A DNA stretch of 7,331 nt from Alphaproteobacteria bacterium (lineage in GTDB: Bacteria; Pseudomonadota; Alphaproteobacteria; UBA828): the NCBI GenBank assembly GCA_022826345.1, contig JAJDVB010000072.1, positions 1-7,331 of the forward strand. The letters run 5' to 3'. The translations under genes and the position numbers were made by a program. Shown here piece after piece: positions 6,370 through 7,331 of the stretch. The notes under the pieces are model-generated. The model saw only the letters and a list, made by a program, of their open reading frames with translations, was not told the DNA's origin and searched no databases. How positions within the stretch are numbered: the first letter of the stretch is position 1; each line of letters opens with the position of its first letter.

Positions 6370-7331
6370 ATGACGACACCCGTACCGCAGAACCGCGTTG
6401 CCCAGTGGATCGAGTACCGGCTGCCGGTCTTCAGCTGGACCAACGCGCACCTCATCGACTATCCGGCGCCGCGCAACCTGAACTACTGGTGGAACTTCGG
6501 CTCCCTCGCCGGGATCATGCTGGTGGTGCAGATCATCACCGGCGTGGTGCTGGCGATGCACTACACGCCGCATGCCGATCACGCTTTCGATTCGGTCGAG
6601 CACATCATGCGCGACGTGGAGTGGGGGTGGCTCATGCGCTACCTCCACGCCAACGGCGCCTCGATGTTCTTCGCGGTGGTCTACATCCACCTCTTCCGCG
6701 GGCTCTACTACGGCTCCTACAAGTCGCCGCGTGAGATCCTGTGGTGGATGGGCGTCATCATCCTGCTGCTCATGATGGCGAGCGCCTTCATGGGCTACGT
6801 GCTGCCGTGGGGGCAGATGAGCTTCTGGGCGGCGACGGTGATCACCAACATGACCTCGGCGATCCCGTGGATCGGCGAGACGGTGGTCACCTGGCTGTGG
6901 GGCGGCTTCTCGGTCGATCACCCCACGCTGGTCCGCTTCTACGCGCTGCACTACCTGCTACCGTTCGTGCTCTTCGGCGTGGTCTTCATCCACCTCTGGG
7001 CGCTGCACCACCGCAAGTCGAACAACCCGCTCGGCATCGATATCAAGAGCGAGAAGGACACCATCCCCTTCCACCCCTACTACACGGTGAAGGATTCGTT
7101 TGGGGTCGGGGTGATGATGTTCATCCTGCTGATCTTCACCTTCTACATGCCGAACGTGCTGGGCGAGGTGATCAACTACGAGAAGGCGAACCCGCTGCAG
7201 ACGCCGGCGCACATCGTGCCGGAATGGTACTTCCTGCCCTTCTACGCGATCCTGCGCGCGATCCCCGACAAGCTCGGCGGCGTCGTGGCGATGGTCGCCT
7301 CGATCTTCATCCTCTTCATCCTGCCCTGGCT
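6370..7331 (+). CDS. petB: Cytochrome b of the bc1 complex, 3' end cut by the window
   Basis: The frame stays open from the ATG at 6370 to the window end, giving 320 residues of a protein usually about 400-430 long. It is the membrane core of the cytochrome bc1 complex, with hemes bL and bH and the Qo and Qi quinone sites. Helices can be placed at about 43-64 (A), 88-112 (B), 122-146 (C), 187-212 (D) and 243-263 (E), with F starting near 303. The heme ligands are His93 and His107 in helix B ([16 protein letters not shown]) and His194 and His208 in helix D ([18 protein letters not shown]), each pair 14 apart. Pairing His93/His194 for bL and His107/His208 for bH follows the family. The Qo motif PEWY is at 284-287 and [12 protein letters not shown] at 142-153. 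The start region [12 protein letters not shown] and [16 protein letters not shown] is typical of alphaproteobacteria. The missing part holds helices G and H. Whether it is fused to cytochrome c1, as in Bradyrhizobium fbcH, cannot be seen. Confidence 0.97.
   Translation, partial: MTTPVPQNRVAQWIEYRLPVFSWTNAHLIDYPAPRNLNYWWNFGSLAGIMLVVQIITGVVLAMHYTPHADHAFDSVEHIMRDVEWGWLMRYLHANGASMFFAVVYIHLFRGLYYGSYKSPREILWWMGVIILLLMMASAFMGYVLPWGQMSFWAATVITNMTSAIPWIGETVVTWLWGGFSVDHPTLVRFYALHYLLPFVLFGVVFIHLWALHHRKSNNPLGIDIKSEKDTIPFHPYYTVKDSFGVGVMMFILLIFTFYMPNVLGEVINYEKANPLQTPAHIVPEWYFLPFYAILRAIPDKLGGVVAMVASIFILFILPW

Noticed and set aside
5695..6951. Long minus-strand open frame opposite petA and petB
   Set aside because: The composition is a His/Arg/Asp-rich shadow of conserved respiratory genes, and no family motif is visible.
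1..7331. CRISPR array, tRNA or rRNA gene
   Set aside because: No regularly spaced repeats were seen by eye, and no cloverleaf-like or rRNA-like sequence was noticed in the intergenic stretches.

Overview
The window reads as GC-rich alphaproteobacterial chromosome, probably near the Rhodospirillales. The evidence is the strong G/C third-position bias, a Rieske protein with a Tat signal next to a cytochrome b of the alphaproteobacterial bc1 type, and a left flank carrying a DUF2285 gene, a family common on alphaproteobacterial integrative elements. The genus is not visible. All supported genes are on the + strand.

Layout: (1) Positions 1-794 hold decayed accessory DNA: a DUF2285-type gene, cut at the window edge and split by a frameshift in a G-rich tract, then a C-terminal remnant resembling the DUF4338/DruA family. 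(2) Positions 795-1024 are non-coding, with a 17-bp palindrome and a GCTTACA direct repeat that overlaps a possible promoter. (3) Positions 1025-4934 encode a complete, tightly coupled HyuA/HyuB pair of the hydantoinase/5-oxoprolinase/acetone-carboxylase superfamily. (4) Positions 5002-5643 encode an uncharacterised lipoprotein. (5) From 5803 to the window end lie petA (Rieske iron-sulfur protein) and petB (cytochrome b, cut at the 3' edge), the first genes of a cytochrome bc1 operon whose petC should follow outside the window.

How the genes work together: HyuA and HyuB should form one cytoplasmic ATP-dependent enzyme acting on an amide, lactam, hydantoin-like or ketone substrate. The substrate cannot be read from the sequence, and no third (acetone carboxylase gamma-like) subunit follows. 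PetA and PetB are core subunits of the quinol:cytochrome c oxidoreductase. The lipoprotein between the two units has no evident functional link to either.

No new defence or mobile system is intact here. The least explained items are the decayed accessory flank, the motif variants in HyuA/HyuB, the control region before hyuA, the orphan lipoprotein, and a small hairpin that would hold the petA ribosome binding site in its loop.
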